This document shows positions 1-5,651 of a stretch of 12,429 nucleotides of DNA, in pieces. Within the stretch, counting starts at the first letter, position 1, and the number at the start of each line of letters is the position of its first letter. Origin of the DNA: Spirochaetaceae bacterium. Its GTDB lineage: Bacteria > Spirochaetota > Spirochaetia > SZUA-6 > Bin103. The stretch spans positions 1-12,429 of the forward strand of contig JAPOQV010000310.1 in the NCBI GenBank assembly GCA_026710565.1. Direction: 5' to 3'. The notes beneath the pieces are model-generated. The model was not told the DNA's origin and did no database searches. It saw nothing but the letters and a program-made list of their open reading frames with translations. Made by a program: the position numbers and the translations under genes.

Positions 1-913
1 CCGAGGCGGCGGCGCGACAGCCCCCCGCGGCGGGAGCGCCTGCCGGATGGGCCAGCGGCAACTGCGGCGCGGCGGCCGGCAGCGCCCCTCCGTGCCGGGT
101 GCCCACCGCCTCCAGCCCGCGCGCCCGCTCGTTGACCTCCGCCGGCGCCGGGGCGTAGTTGAAGGTCGCGTCGGCGCCCGGCCCCGCGGCCAGGATGCCG
201 GAGTTGAACACGGAGGCCAGGATCACGCTGATGCCGCGCTCCGCGCACTCCGGCATCAGCTCCGGCAGCGCGGTCTGGTCCAGCAGCGTGTAGCGGCCGG
301 CCAGCATGAAGCAGTCGAAGTCGCCGGCGCGCGCGAACTCCAGCAGCATCTGCCACTGGTTCATGCCAAGCCCGATCGCGCCCACCGTGCCGGCGGCGCG
401 CAACTCCTCCAGGGCCGGATAGGCGCCCTCCATCACCTCCCGGAAGTGGTTGCCGGTGGCGCGCTGCGGGTCGCCCTCCGGATCGTCCGGCGCCCAGTCC
501 GGGTCGTGGATGAGGGCGATGTCGACGCGGTCGGTGCGCAGCCGCGCGCAACTCTCCTCCAGCGAGCGCAGCACCCCGTCGCGCGAGAAGTCGCAGATCA
601 CGTCCACGTCGGCCCGCCCCGTGCGTCCGGGCTTCGCCGGGTCGAGCAGGAAGCCGACCTTGGTGGAGATGGTGAGCTGGTCGCGGGGCAGGCCCGCAAG
701 CGCCTCTCCCAGCCGCTGTTCGGACAGGCCCTTGCCGTACCGGGGGGCGGTGTCGAAGTAGCGCAGACCGGCCTCCCACGCGGCGGCTACCGCCCCCGCG
801 GCGGCCTTGTCGGCGGCCTTGGTGCGCAGAGCTGCCAGCGGAGCGCCGCCCAGTCCCATGCGAGTGACGGTGACGCCGGTGTTGCCGATACGGACGCGCT
901 CGGTAGCGAGCAC
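1..913 (-). CDS. Aldo/keto reductase, 3' end cut by window edge
   Basis: NAD(P)H-dependent oxidoreductase of the aldo/keto reductase superfamily, cytosolic TIM barrel; closest in look to the D-threo-aldose/L-fucose 1-dehydrogenase branch, but the substrate cannot be read from the sequence. Reading the minus strand from a GTG at 913 gives 304 codons with no stop to the edge. The N-terminus (VRIGNTGVTVTRMGLGG) is typical. The catalytic tetrad is complete: Asp54 and Tyr59 in YFDTAPRYG, Lys85 in ISTKVGF, His136 in ALIHDPDW. Family members of this branch run roughly 310-340 residues, so only a short C-terminus is missing. The visible C-terminal stretch (LAHPAGAPAAGGCRAAA) aligns only loosely with the usual 'HPAV..V..G.R' cofactor-binding end, so a decayed or error-containing end is possible. 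GTG is chosen because the first in-frame ATG (859) would remove the first beta strand. Divergent from the small membrane protein that follows. Confidence 0.85.
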   Translation of the reverse strand, partial: MLATERVRIGNTGVTVTRMGLGGAPLAALRTKAADKAAAGAVAAAWEAGLRYFDTAPRYGKGLSEQRLGEALAGLPRDQLTISTKVGFLLDPAKPGRTGRADVDVICDFSRDGVLRSLEESCARLRTDRVDIALIHDPDWAPDDPEGDPQRATGNHFREVMEGAYPALEELRAAGTVGAIGLGMNQWQMLLEFARAGDFDCFMLAGRYTLLDQTALPELMPECAERGISVILASVFNSGILAAGPGADATFNYAPAPAEVNERARGLEAVGTRHGGALPAAAPQLPLAHPAGAPAAGGCRAAAS

Positions 914-991
914 GGTAGCATGATAGCACAGCTCCGCCCGGCGCTGGCGACGGACCGCCGTTCCGGGCTACCGTCCCGCCGAGGTGCATCG

Positions 992-1222
992 ATGTTTCAA
1001 CTGATCAGAACCCTCAGCGCCAGCCACCTGCTGGCCCGCCAGCTCCCGGTCGCCGGCGTCGCCTTCCTGACCGCGACGCTGTTCTACAAGTTCGGGAATT
1101 TCGCGCTGGAGTGCGCGGCCTTCCTGGCCACCTGGTTCGTGCTGGACGCGATCGTGCAGGGCGCCGTGCGCCTGTTCGCGCCGGCGGAGGCGCAGGCCGC
1201 CGCGCCCCTGAATTCCGACTGA
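992..1222 (+). CDS. Small two-helix membrane protein, unknown function
   Basis: Not recognised. A 76-residue protein with two hydrophobic stretches, about residues 18-33 and 37-57 (LPVAGVAFLTATLFY and ALECAAFLATWFVLDAIV), joined by a short KFGN turn, so a helical hairpin in the inner membrane is likely. The polar C-terminus is Ala-rich (APAEAQAAAPLNSD). The ATG at 992 is preceded by GAGGTG (981-986) at five bases, a good ribosome binding site; the same frame is open upstream to 47, but that part is antisense to the aldo/keto reductase and has no protein-like character. Its stop (1220-1222) lies one base from the stop of the convergent hydrolase (1224-1226). Confidence 0.6.
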   Translation: MFQLIRTLSASHLLARQLPVAGVAFLTATLFYKFGNFALECAAFLATWFVLDAIVQGAVRLFAPAEAQAAAPLNSD

Positions 1223-1223
1223 C

Positions 1224-1952
1224 TCAGAGACCGACCGCGGTCCGCAGGAACCCCGGCAGCGCGGCCAGCGCCTCCGGCGGAATCGTGTGGCCGCCCATGA
1301 ACGGGCGGAAGTCCACCCGCAGGCCGGCCGCCGTGAGGGTGTCGCGCACCATCTCCGCGCCCTCGTACGGCAGCACCGGGTCCATGCGCCCGTGCGTCTG
1401 CAGCACCGGCCGCCCGGCCAGCGCCGCGGCCTGCCGGCCCCAGCGGGCAAGGTCCAGCGGCGCGCCCGACAGCAGGCAGAGCCCGGCCCAACCCTCCCCT
1501 GACCGGAACGCGCACTCGCAGGCCACCATCGCCCCCTGCGAGAAGCCGCCCAGCACCACCCGCTCCGGCTCAAGCCCCAGCCGCCCGGCGCACGCCGTGA
1601 CCGCCTCGCGCAGCGCCGCGGCGGCCTCGGCCGAGCCCGGCGGCACCCGCCGCGCGAGCTCGCCGGCGTCGAGCGGCGCGCCGCTCGCAAGCCGGCTCAG
1701 GTCGAGCGGCCACCACGCCCGCCCGCCCGGCATGCCCTCGTCTTCCAGCGACCGCGGCGCCGCCGGAAAGAGCAGCGCCAGCGACTCCGTCCCGGGGGCG
1801 GCAAGGATCTCCGCGCCCAGCGGCACCAGGTCGTCGCCCGGAGCGCCGAACCCGTGGCAGAAGACGCCCAGTCCTTGCGCGCCGCCCCCGGGCGGCGCGA
1901 ACAACACGCAGTCCAGGCCGCCCAGCGTGAGCGGCCGCGGCATCAGGAGCAT
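1224..1952 (-). CDS. Carboxylesterase/phospholipase-type alpha/beta hydrolase
   Basis: Serine hydrolase of the small carboxylesterase/lysophospholipase (Abhydrolase_2) type, predicted cytosolic, hydrolysing short acyl or phospholipid esters; the substrate is unknown. The 242-residue length is normal for the family. The oxyanion-hole region is FCHGFGAPGDDL (31-42). The nucleophile is Ser138 in GGFSQGAM, followed by Asp191 in HGRMDPVLPY and His222 in GGHTIPPEAL: a complete Ser-Asp-His triad in canonical order and spacing. Start: ATG at 1952 or ATG at 1943 (MLLMPRP); neither has a clear Shine-Dalgarno sequence. The frame stays open further upstream, but only as antisense to the M24 gene. Divergent from the M24 peptidase with six bases between the starts. 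Confidence 0.88.
   Translation of the reverse strand: MLLMPRPLTLGGLDCVLFAPPGGGAQGLGVFCHGFGAPGDDLVPLGAEILAAPGTESLALLFPAAPRSLEDEGMPGGRAWWPLDLSRLASGAPLDAGELARRVPPGSAEAAAALREAVTACAGRLGLEPERVVLGGFSQGAMVACECAFRSGEGWAGLCLLSGAPLDLARWGRQAAALAGRPVLQTHGRMDPVLPYEGAEMVRDTLTAAGLRVDFRPFMGGHTIPPEALAALPGFLRTAVGL
1945..1949 (+). promoter_or_regulatory. Ribosome binding site of the M24 peptidase
   Basis: AGGAG nine bases before the ATG at 1959. It decides this start over the later in-frame ATGs (codons 9 and 14), and it lies inside the first codons of the divergent hydrolase gene. Confidence 0.6.
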
Positions 1953-1958
1953 CGGCCG

Positions 1959-3176
1959 ATGGTAGCGCGAACCCTGGAAGAGATGCGCGCGTCCGGGATG
2001 GACGTGCTGGTCGGCGCCTCGCCGGCGACGCTCGCCGACCTGGCCGGCTACCGCAACTGGATCGATCCCCTGTTCCGGGAATACATGATGCGCCCCGGCG
2101 GATCGTCGGCGACCGAGCAGGCGCTGGCCGTGCTGTCCGCCGAGGGCGAGGTGACCCTGCTGGTCTCGGCCGAGATGGCAGCCAACGCCAGCGGCACCGG
2201 CGCCGACCGGATCGTCGTGTGGGGATCGGCCGAGGGAGCCCCCCGCGACCTGCCGGCCGGGTTCGAGAAGGTGGCCGAGGCCTTCGGCCGACCGCGCCAC
2301 GCGACGCGGACCGAAGCCCTCCTTGCCCTGCTGGACGGCGCCGGCGCCGCGGCCCGCATCGGCGCCGAGCGCGAGGCGCTGGCCGCCGCCACCTGGGAGG
2401 CGCTGGCAGGCGGCGGCCGCCGCGCCGGCGACTGCACCAACCTGCTGCGGCTCGGCCGCATGGTGAAGTCGGAACCGCAGATCGCCATGCTGCAGCGCGC
2501 CGCCGAGGCGGCGGAGTACGCCGCCGCCGAGGCGCTGGCGCTGGCGTGCGTGGGGTCGAGCTGGCGCGAGCTCACCGACCTCTACCGGATGAAGCTGGCC
2601 GAGCACGGCGCCGACCTCGACCACTTCTCCGGCAGCCCCACCGGCTTCGGCCTGGCGACCGAGGCCGAGTACCGCCTGCCCGAGCGCGGCTCGATGTACT
2701 TCGACCACGGCTGCCGGCTGCGCTCCTGGTTCTCGGACACCGGCCACACCATCGCCTTCGGCCCGCCCGACGACGCCTGCCGGCAGCGGCAGGCGGCCGT
2801 GCGCGACGCGGTCGCCGCCGGCGCCGAGCAGCTTGCCCCCGGCAAGCCGGCCTCCGCGGCGGCGGAGGCGATGCGGCAGGCACTGGATGCGGCCGGCCTG
2901 TCCGGCTTCCCGCACGGCCACGGGATCGGCCTGGAGGTGCGCGACTACCCGATCGTCGTCCCCGACACCGGGCTGCGCATCGCGGACGACTTCGTCAGCC
3001 GGCCGGCCGACCTGCCGCTGGAGGCGGGCATGGTGCTGAACCTGGAGTCGGCGGTCTGGGCGGCGGACGTGAGCTCCGTGCACTGCGAGCGCTCCTTCGT
3101 CATCGCCGGCGGCGGCTGCCGTCCGCTCGCCGACCAGCCGCGCGACGAGCCGCTGTCGATCTCCTCGGGCGCGTAG
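1959..3176 (+). CDS. M24 family metallopeptidase (creatinase / Xaa-Pro aminopeptidase type)
   Basis: Pita-bread-fold metalloenzyme of family M24, 405 residues: an N-terminal creatinase-like domain (about 1-165) and a C-terminal catalytic domain (about 170-390). All five dinuclear metal ligands are present in order: Asp249 (YFDHGC), Asp260 (FSDTGHT), His321 (HGHGIGLE), Glu363 (LNLESAVW) and Glu377 (HCERSFVI). It is therefore probably active as a prolidase/Xaa-Pro peptidase or a creatinase-type C-N hydrolase; M24 members cannot be told apart by these ligands alone. Start ATG 1959 is supported by AGGAG at 1945-1949. The C-terminus (EPLSISSGA) is encoded by the left copy of a direct repeat whose right copy ends the antitoxin gene. 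Without the intervening island this gene would lie directly before the nucleotidyltransferase. Confidence 0.88.
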   Translation: MVARTLEEMRASGMDVLVGASPATLADLAGYRNWIDPLFREYMMRPGGSSATEQALAVLSAEGEVTLLVSAEMAANASGTGADRIVVWGSAEGAPRDLPAGFEKVAEAFGRPRHATRTEALLALLDGAGAAARIGAEREALAAATWEALAGGGRRAGDCTNLLRLGRMVKSEPQIAMLQRAAEAAEYAAAEALALACVGSSWRELTDLYRMKLAEHGADLDHFSGSPTGFGLATEAEYRLPERGSMYFDHGCRLRSWFSDTGHTIAFGPPDDACRQRQAAVRDAVAAGAEQLAPGKPASAAAEAMRQALDAAGLSGFPHGHGIGLEVRDYPIVVPDTGLRIADDFVSRPADLPLEAGMVLNLESAVWAADVSSVHCERSFVIAGGGCRPLADQPRDEPLSISSGA

Positions 3177-3179
3177 CCG
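3150..3179 (+). repeat. Left direct repeat flanking the toxin-antitoxin island
   Basis: Begins CCGCTGTCGATCTC, identical over 14 bases to 3932-3945, then TCGGG and GTAGCC are again shared with a few substitutions between. It encodes the last eight residues and stop of the M24 protein. The frame and stop position match those of the right copy. Confidence 0.65.
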
Positions 3180-3209
3180 CCTGTCGGCGAAACGATGTCA
3201 GGCGCTCAC

Positions 3210-3237
3210 TTGACAAACTGTCGCAAATATGCGACAG
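3210..3237 (+). promoter_or_regulatory. Promoter -35 and palindromic operator of the toxin-antitoxin operon
   Basis: TTGACA at 3210-3215 is a perfect -35 box. Directly after it is a perfect 8-bp inverted repeat: CTGTCGCA (3218-3225), spacer AATA, TGCGACAG (3230-3237). No good -10 box is visible at the usual 16-18 bp spacing, so the exact promoter is uncertain. A palindrome between promoter and first gene is the expected site for autoregulation by a HigA-type antitoxin; that role is inferred. Confidence 0.55.
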
Positions 3238-3250
3238 CTCTCCTCACAGA

Positions 3251-3580
3251 ATGCGCGGCGTAGACTTCTGCGGCTCATCTCTCCGCGATCTTCGCGGCTT
3301 TCCGAAGGACGTTCAGCAGGACATGGGGTACCAGATCTATCGCGTACAATGCGGATTCGATCCCAACGACTGGAGGGCGATGCCCACTGTAGGTACCGGC
3401 GTGCGGGAGCTTCGAGTACGTGGCTCGGACAGCCAGTACAGGGCCATCTACGTCACGACTATAGGCGATACAGTCCATGTCTTGCACGTATTCGTGAAGA
3501 AGTCGCAGAGAACCCCGAAGACGGACATCGAGATAGCGATGAATCGGCTCAGCGAAATAAGGAGGAAACGGCAAATGTAA
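3251..3580 (+). CDS. HigB-like toxin (RelE superfamily, phage Gp49-like)
   Basis: Predicted ribosome-dependent mRNA interferase, toxin of a type II toxin-antitoxin pair. The 109-residue length and pattern fit the phage-derived Gp49-like/HigB group of the RelE fold: an N-terminal helix region (SLRDLRGFPKDVQQDMGYQI), the family stretch AMPTVGTGVRELRVR (43-57), the beta strands RAIYV and VHVLHVF, and the C-terminal FVKKSQRTPKTDIEIA (81-96), whose basic residues are the conserved active-site region. It looks intact. Start ATG 3251 has no obvious Shine-Dalgarno sequence and lies 13 bases after the palindrome, suggesting a short leader. The antitoxin follows 66 bases downstream in toxin-first order, as in higBA. 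The long open frame upstream is antisense-like read-through in the M24 gene and is not coding. Confidence 0.82.
   Translation: MRGVDFCGSSLRDLRGFPKDVQQDMGYQIYRVQCGFDPNDWRAMPTVGTGVRELRVRGSDSQYRAIYVTTIGDTVHVLHVFVKKSQRTPKTDIEIAMNRLSEIRRKRQM
3560..3580 (+). promoter_or_regulatory. Strong Shine-Dalgarno before an ATG-TAA start-stop
   Basis: AGGAGG (3560-3565) lies nine bases before ATG (3575-3577), which is followed at once by TAA. The ATG is also the last codon of the toxin gene. This is an ideal initiation site with nothing to translate in frame; it may hold ribosomes near the antitoxin start or be a relic of an earlier antitoxin start. The following spacer contains a pyrimidine tract (3600-3631, 30 of 32 bases C or T). 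Confidence 0.4.
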
Positions 3581-3646
3581 GCATCACTTCCAGCTCTAAC
3601 TTTCTTTACTCTCTCTCTCTTCTTCGTCTTTGATGAGGTTGAATAA

Positions 3647-3958
3647 TTGAACATAACCAAGAAGTACTCCGACGTCTGGGAGGCAATATCCGACACACCA
3701 GCCGAAGCCGCCAACCTGAAGATCCGATCTCAGCTCATGATTGCTCTGACCGAGTACGTCAATGGAAGGGCGATCACTCAGGAGGAAGCGAGCAAACTAC
3801 TCGGCGTGCCGCGTTCCCGTGTAAGCGAGCTGATCAACGGAAGAATCAGCAAGTTCAGCATTGATAAGCTTGTGAACATGGCCTCGCGGGTGAATCTGGA
3901 GACACACATCGTCGTCAAGCAGAACGGCATACCGCTGTCGATCTCGTCGGGGCAGTAG
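3647..3958 (+). CDS. HigA-like antitoxin (XRE-type helix-turn-helix)
   Basis: DNA-binding antitoxin predicted to bind and neutralise the upstream HigB-like toxin and to repress the operon. It has 103 residues. The N-terminus (SDVWEAISDTPAEAANLKIR) is typical of the HigA2-type HTH group, and the helix-turn-helix lies at about 44-75 (TQEEASKLLGVPRSRVSELI, then FSIDKLVNMA). The start is TTG at 3647: an in-frame TAA lies immediately upstream (3644-3646), GAGG (3635-3638) sits eight bases before, and the next Met is inside the domain. The C-terminus after THIVVKQNG is odd: PLSISSGQ (96-103) is encoded by the right copy of the direct repeat that also ends the M24 gene, so the tail seems to derive from flanking DNA. 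Its stop is five bases before the nucleotidyltransferase start. Confidence 0.85.
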   Translation: MNITKKYSDVWEAISDTPAEAANLKIRSQLMIALTEYVNGRAITQEEASKLLGVPRSRVSELINGRISKFSIDKLVNMASRVNLETHIVVKQNGIPLSISSGQ

Positions 3959-3961
3959 CCC
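3932..3961 (+). repeat. Right direct repeat flanking the toxin-antitoxin island
   Basis: Imperfect copy of 3150-3179: 14 identical bases (CCGCTGTCGATCTC), then TCGGG and GTAGCC with substitutions between. It supplies the last eight codons and stop of the antitoxin. GC is low between the repeats and high outside them. Confidence 0.65.
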
Positions 3962-3963
3962 CC

Positions 3964-4899
3964 GTGCAGCATGCGGAGACCCTCTGGTCGATCGCCCTGG
4001 CCGGCGGCAAGGGCACCCGTCTGGCCGACGCGCGCAAGCGCCTGCAGCGCGAAACCCACCCCCACCTGCCGGCCGCAGCGTGGGGCACCGCCGGGCCCAA
4101 GGCGCTGGCTTCCATGCGCGCCGGCTCCGCCGGGCCGGTCAAGCCCATGATCGAGTGGCACCTGGACATCCACGCCGCGTGCGGACGGGTGGAGCGGATG
4201 ATCCTGGCCGCCGGCGCGGGCGGCGACCTGCTGCAGCACCACTTTCGCGCTGCCGGCGGGCGCTACCGCGGCATGCCGGTCGAGATCCTGATCGAGGAGC
4301 GGCCGGCCGGCACCATCGCCCCGATCGTCAAGCTGCACGCCGCCGGCCGCCTGCCCGAGCGCCCGGTCGTCTACGCCAACGCCGACAACCTGCTCGACGC
4401 CGACCTGTACGCATGCTACCGGCAGGGGCTCGAGCGCGCGGCCGCCTGCGCCATCGACGCGGCAGAGTGCGTGATCGACGTCGCCGCCCTGGTGCCGTGG
4501 GAGGAGTCGGGCGACTACGGCGCCCTGGACCTGGACGAGCCGAGCGGCCTGGTGCGCGGCTTCCGGGAGAAGGCGCCCTGGAAGCGCAACCCCTTCCTGG
4601 AACGCGGCGGCCGGCGCTGGACGCCGATCAACTCCGGGTTCTCGATCATCCCCAACCCCCGCCGCCTGTTCGCCCGCTACCTCGACGGGGCGATCGTCCG
4701 CACCTCGCAGGCCCTGGAGCGCGGCGAGCTGGACTACGCCGCCCACGAGAGCGCGGTCAAGTACGAGTCGCTCTACGAGCGGATCGCCGCCGACGGCCGC
4801 ATGGTCGCCGTGCCGGCCGAAGGCTACTGGACCGACTTGGGCACCGAGGAGAAGATCCGCGCCGCCGAGGCGCGCCTGCCCCGACTGCGCTTCACGTAG
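3964..4899 (+). CDS. Sugar-1-phosphate nucleotidyltransferase
   Basis: Predicted to activate a sugar-1-phosphate with an NTP, giving an NDP-sugar for surface polysaccharide; cytosolic, Rossmann-like GT-A type fold. 311 residues. Visible motifs: the nucleotide-binding signature LAGGKGTRL (12-20), Lys60 in PVKPMIEW, PAGTIAPIV (114-122), the metal region ANADNLLDADL (138-148), INSGFSII (222-229) and EGYWTDLGT (286-294). The stretch between the signature and the PVKP lysine (21-57) is longer than the usual ten or so residues and is partly Ala/Pro-rich, so this may be an unusual branch. The exact sugar and NTP cannot be called. The GTG start at 3964 is the first in frame and begins five bases after the antitoxin stop; there is no clear Shine-Dalgarno sequence, so the gene may once have been coupled to the M24 gene. 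Confidence 0.83.
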   Translation: MQHAETLWSIALAGGKGTRLADARKRLQRETHPHLPAAAWGTAGPKALASMRAGSAGPVKPMIEWHLDIHAACGRVERMILAAGAGGDLLQHHFRAAGGRYRGMPVEILIEERPAGTIAPIVKLHAAGRLPERPVVYANADNLLDADLYACYRQGLERAAACAIDAAECVIDVAALVPWEESGDYGALDLDEPSGLVRGFREKAPWKRNPFLERGGRRWTPINSGFSIIPNPRRLFARYLDGAIVRTSQALERGELDYAAHESAVKYESLYERIAADGRMVAVPAEGYWTDLGTEEKIRAAEARLPRLRFT

Positions 4900-4900
4900 G

Positions 4901-4930
4901 CCGTCATCCCAAGAACCGTCATCCCAAGAA
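4901..4930 (+). repeat. Perfect 15-bp tandem duplication
   Basis: CCGTCATCCCAAGAA occurs twice back to back (4901-4915 and 4916-4930), between the convergent nucleotidyltransferase and coiled-coil genes. The right copy contains the end of the coiled-coil gene (FLG and stop); the left copy repeats these codons and the stop in frame after the real stop. Confidence 0.85.
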
Positions 4931-5512
4931 CTGGAACAGCGACATCATGGTGGCCAGCAGCACGACGCCGCCGCCCACCATCCATTGCATCCCGTTGAAG
5001 CGCTTGTGCATGTCTTCGAACCGCTTGTCGGTGTTCCGTTGCATGTCCTCGAACCGCGTGGCCGTGCTCTGCTGCAGGTCCTCGAAGCGCTTGTCCACGG
5101 CCTCGAAGCGCTTGTCCACGGCTTCGAAACGCGTCTCCATGCTCCGATGCAACTCTTCGAAGCGCTTGTCCACGGCCTCGAAGCGCTTATCCACGGCCTC
5201 GAAACGCGTCTCCATGCTCCGATGCAACTCTTCGAAGCGCTTGTCCACGGCCTCGAAGCGCTTGTCCACGGCCTCGAAGCGCTTGTCCACGGCCTCGAAA
5301 CGCGTCTCCATGCTCCGATGCAACCATTCGAAGCGCTTGTCGACGACCTCGAACCGGGTGCAGATGAGCTCGCGTTGCAACGCGAGGGCGTCCTCCACGG
5401 GAGCCGTACGCTCCAGAACGTGCGGTCCCACGACGTCCGCCATCCACTCCGCCAAGTTGGCCCGCACGTAGCTACCGATCTGCTCGATCTCGGCGCTTCC
5501 CAACGACATCAT
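4919..5512 (-). CDS. Tail-anchored coiled-coil protein of RFE heptad repeats
   Basis: Not assignable to a characterised family. 197 residues: an N-terminal region (MMSLGSAEIEQIGSYVRANL, about 1-50), a repeat region (about 52-172) with fourteen RFE and one RFN motifs, and a C-terminal hydrophobic segment (WMVGGGVVLLATMMSLFQF, 177-195) that would anchor it in a membrane. The basic unit is the heptad KRFEAVD, and two or three of these alternate with an 11-residue KRFEELHRSME block. That gives a near-continuous charged coiled coil, likely multimeric. Start: ATG 5512 (or ATG 5509); the frame extends to a TTG at 5581, but that segment is basic and not protein-like. A short upstream ORF overlaps the start. 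It sits between polysaccharide genes on the opposite strand. A role as scaffold or size-sensing rod is conjecture. Confidence 0.72.
   Translation of the reverse strand: MMSLGSAEIEQIGSYVRANLAEWMADVVGPHVLERTAPVEDALALQRELICTRFEVVDKRFEWLHRSMETRFEAVDKRFEAVDKRFEAVDKRFEELHRSMETRFEAVDKRFEAVDKRFEELHRSMETRFEAVDKRFEAVDKRFEDLQQSTATRFEDMQRNTDKRFEDMHKRFNGMQWMVGGGVVLLATMMSLFQFLG
5081..5344 (-). repeat. Nested 21-bp and 75/96-bp tandem coding repeats
   Basis: The plus-strand unit CTCGAAGCGCTTGTCCACGG plus C (21 bp, one heptad) recurs in runs. Higher-order units start with CGCGTCTCCATGCTCC at 5130, 5205 and 5301, giving periods of 75 and 96 bp; the difference is exactly one 21-bp unit. Copies are nearly identical at the DNA level, indicating recent slippage or recombination. 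Confidence 0.85.
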
Positions 5513-5535
5513 CCAGCCCTGCCCGTAGTATACAT
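5509..5535 (-). CDS. Possible 8-codon leader ORF of the coiled-coil gene
   Basis: AGGAGG (5545-5540, minus strand) is followed after four bases by ATG at 5535, reading MYTTGRAG and a TGA at 5511-5509. The TGA overlaps the ATGATG start of the coiled-coil gene. This is the best Shine-Dalgarno sequence in the region and has no other start in reach, so translation of the main gene may depend on re-initiation. No function is implied by the peptide sequence. Confidence 0.35.
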   Translation of the reverse strand: MYTTGRAG

Positions 5536-5651
5536 TCCGCCTCCTGACCTCTATACGGCACGGCCGGCGGCGGCACTTCAATCCGGCGCTGCTCCGGGCG
5601 CCGATTCGTCAAGTCGGACCGCCAATGACCCGACTCTATAAGGGGTAACCG

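Noticed and set aside
47..991. Plus-strand extension upstream of the small membrane protein
   Set aside because: Antisense to the aldo/keto reductase; the ribosome site at 981-986 supports the start at 992.
2219..3250. Long open frame continuing upstream of the toxin start
   Set aside because: Arg/Pro-rich read-through in a shifted frame of the M24 gene; HigB homology begins only at 3251.
5081..5344. Regular short repeats that could suggest a CRISPR array
   Set aside because: There are no unique spacers; the repeats are contiguous, multiples of three and encode heptads.
4080..5471. 463-codon plus-strand frame across the nucleotidyltransferase end and the repeat gene
   Set aside because: Shifted and antisense frames of two better supported genes; its repetitive half just mirrors the 21-bp repeats.
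5637..5642. TATAAG as a -10 box for the Wzz-like gene
   Set aside because: The leader would be only a few bases and the -35 region is poor; the overlapping AGGGGT is better explained as a ribosome site.
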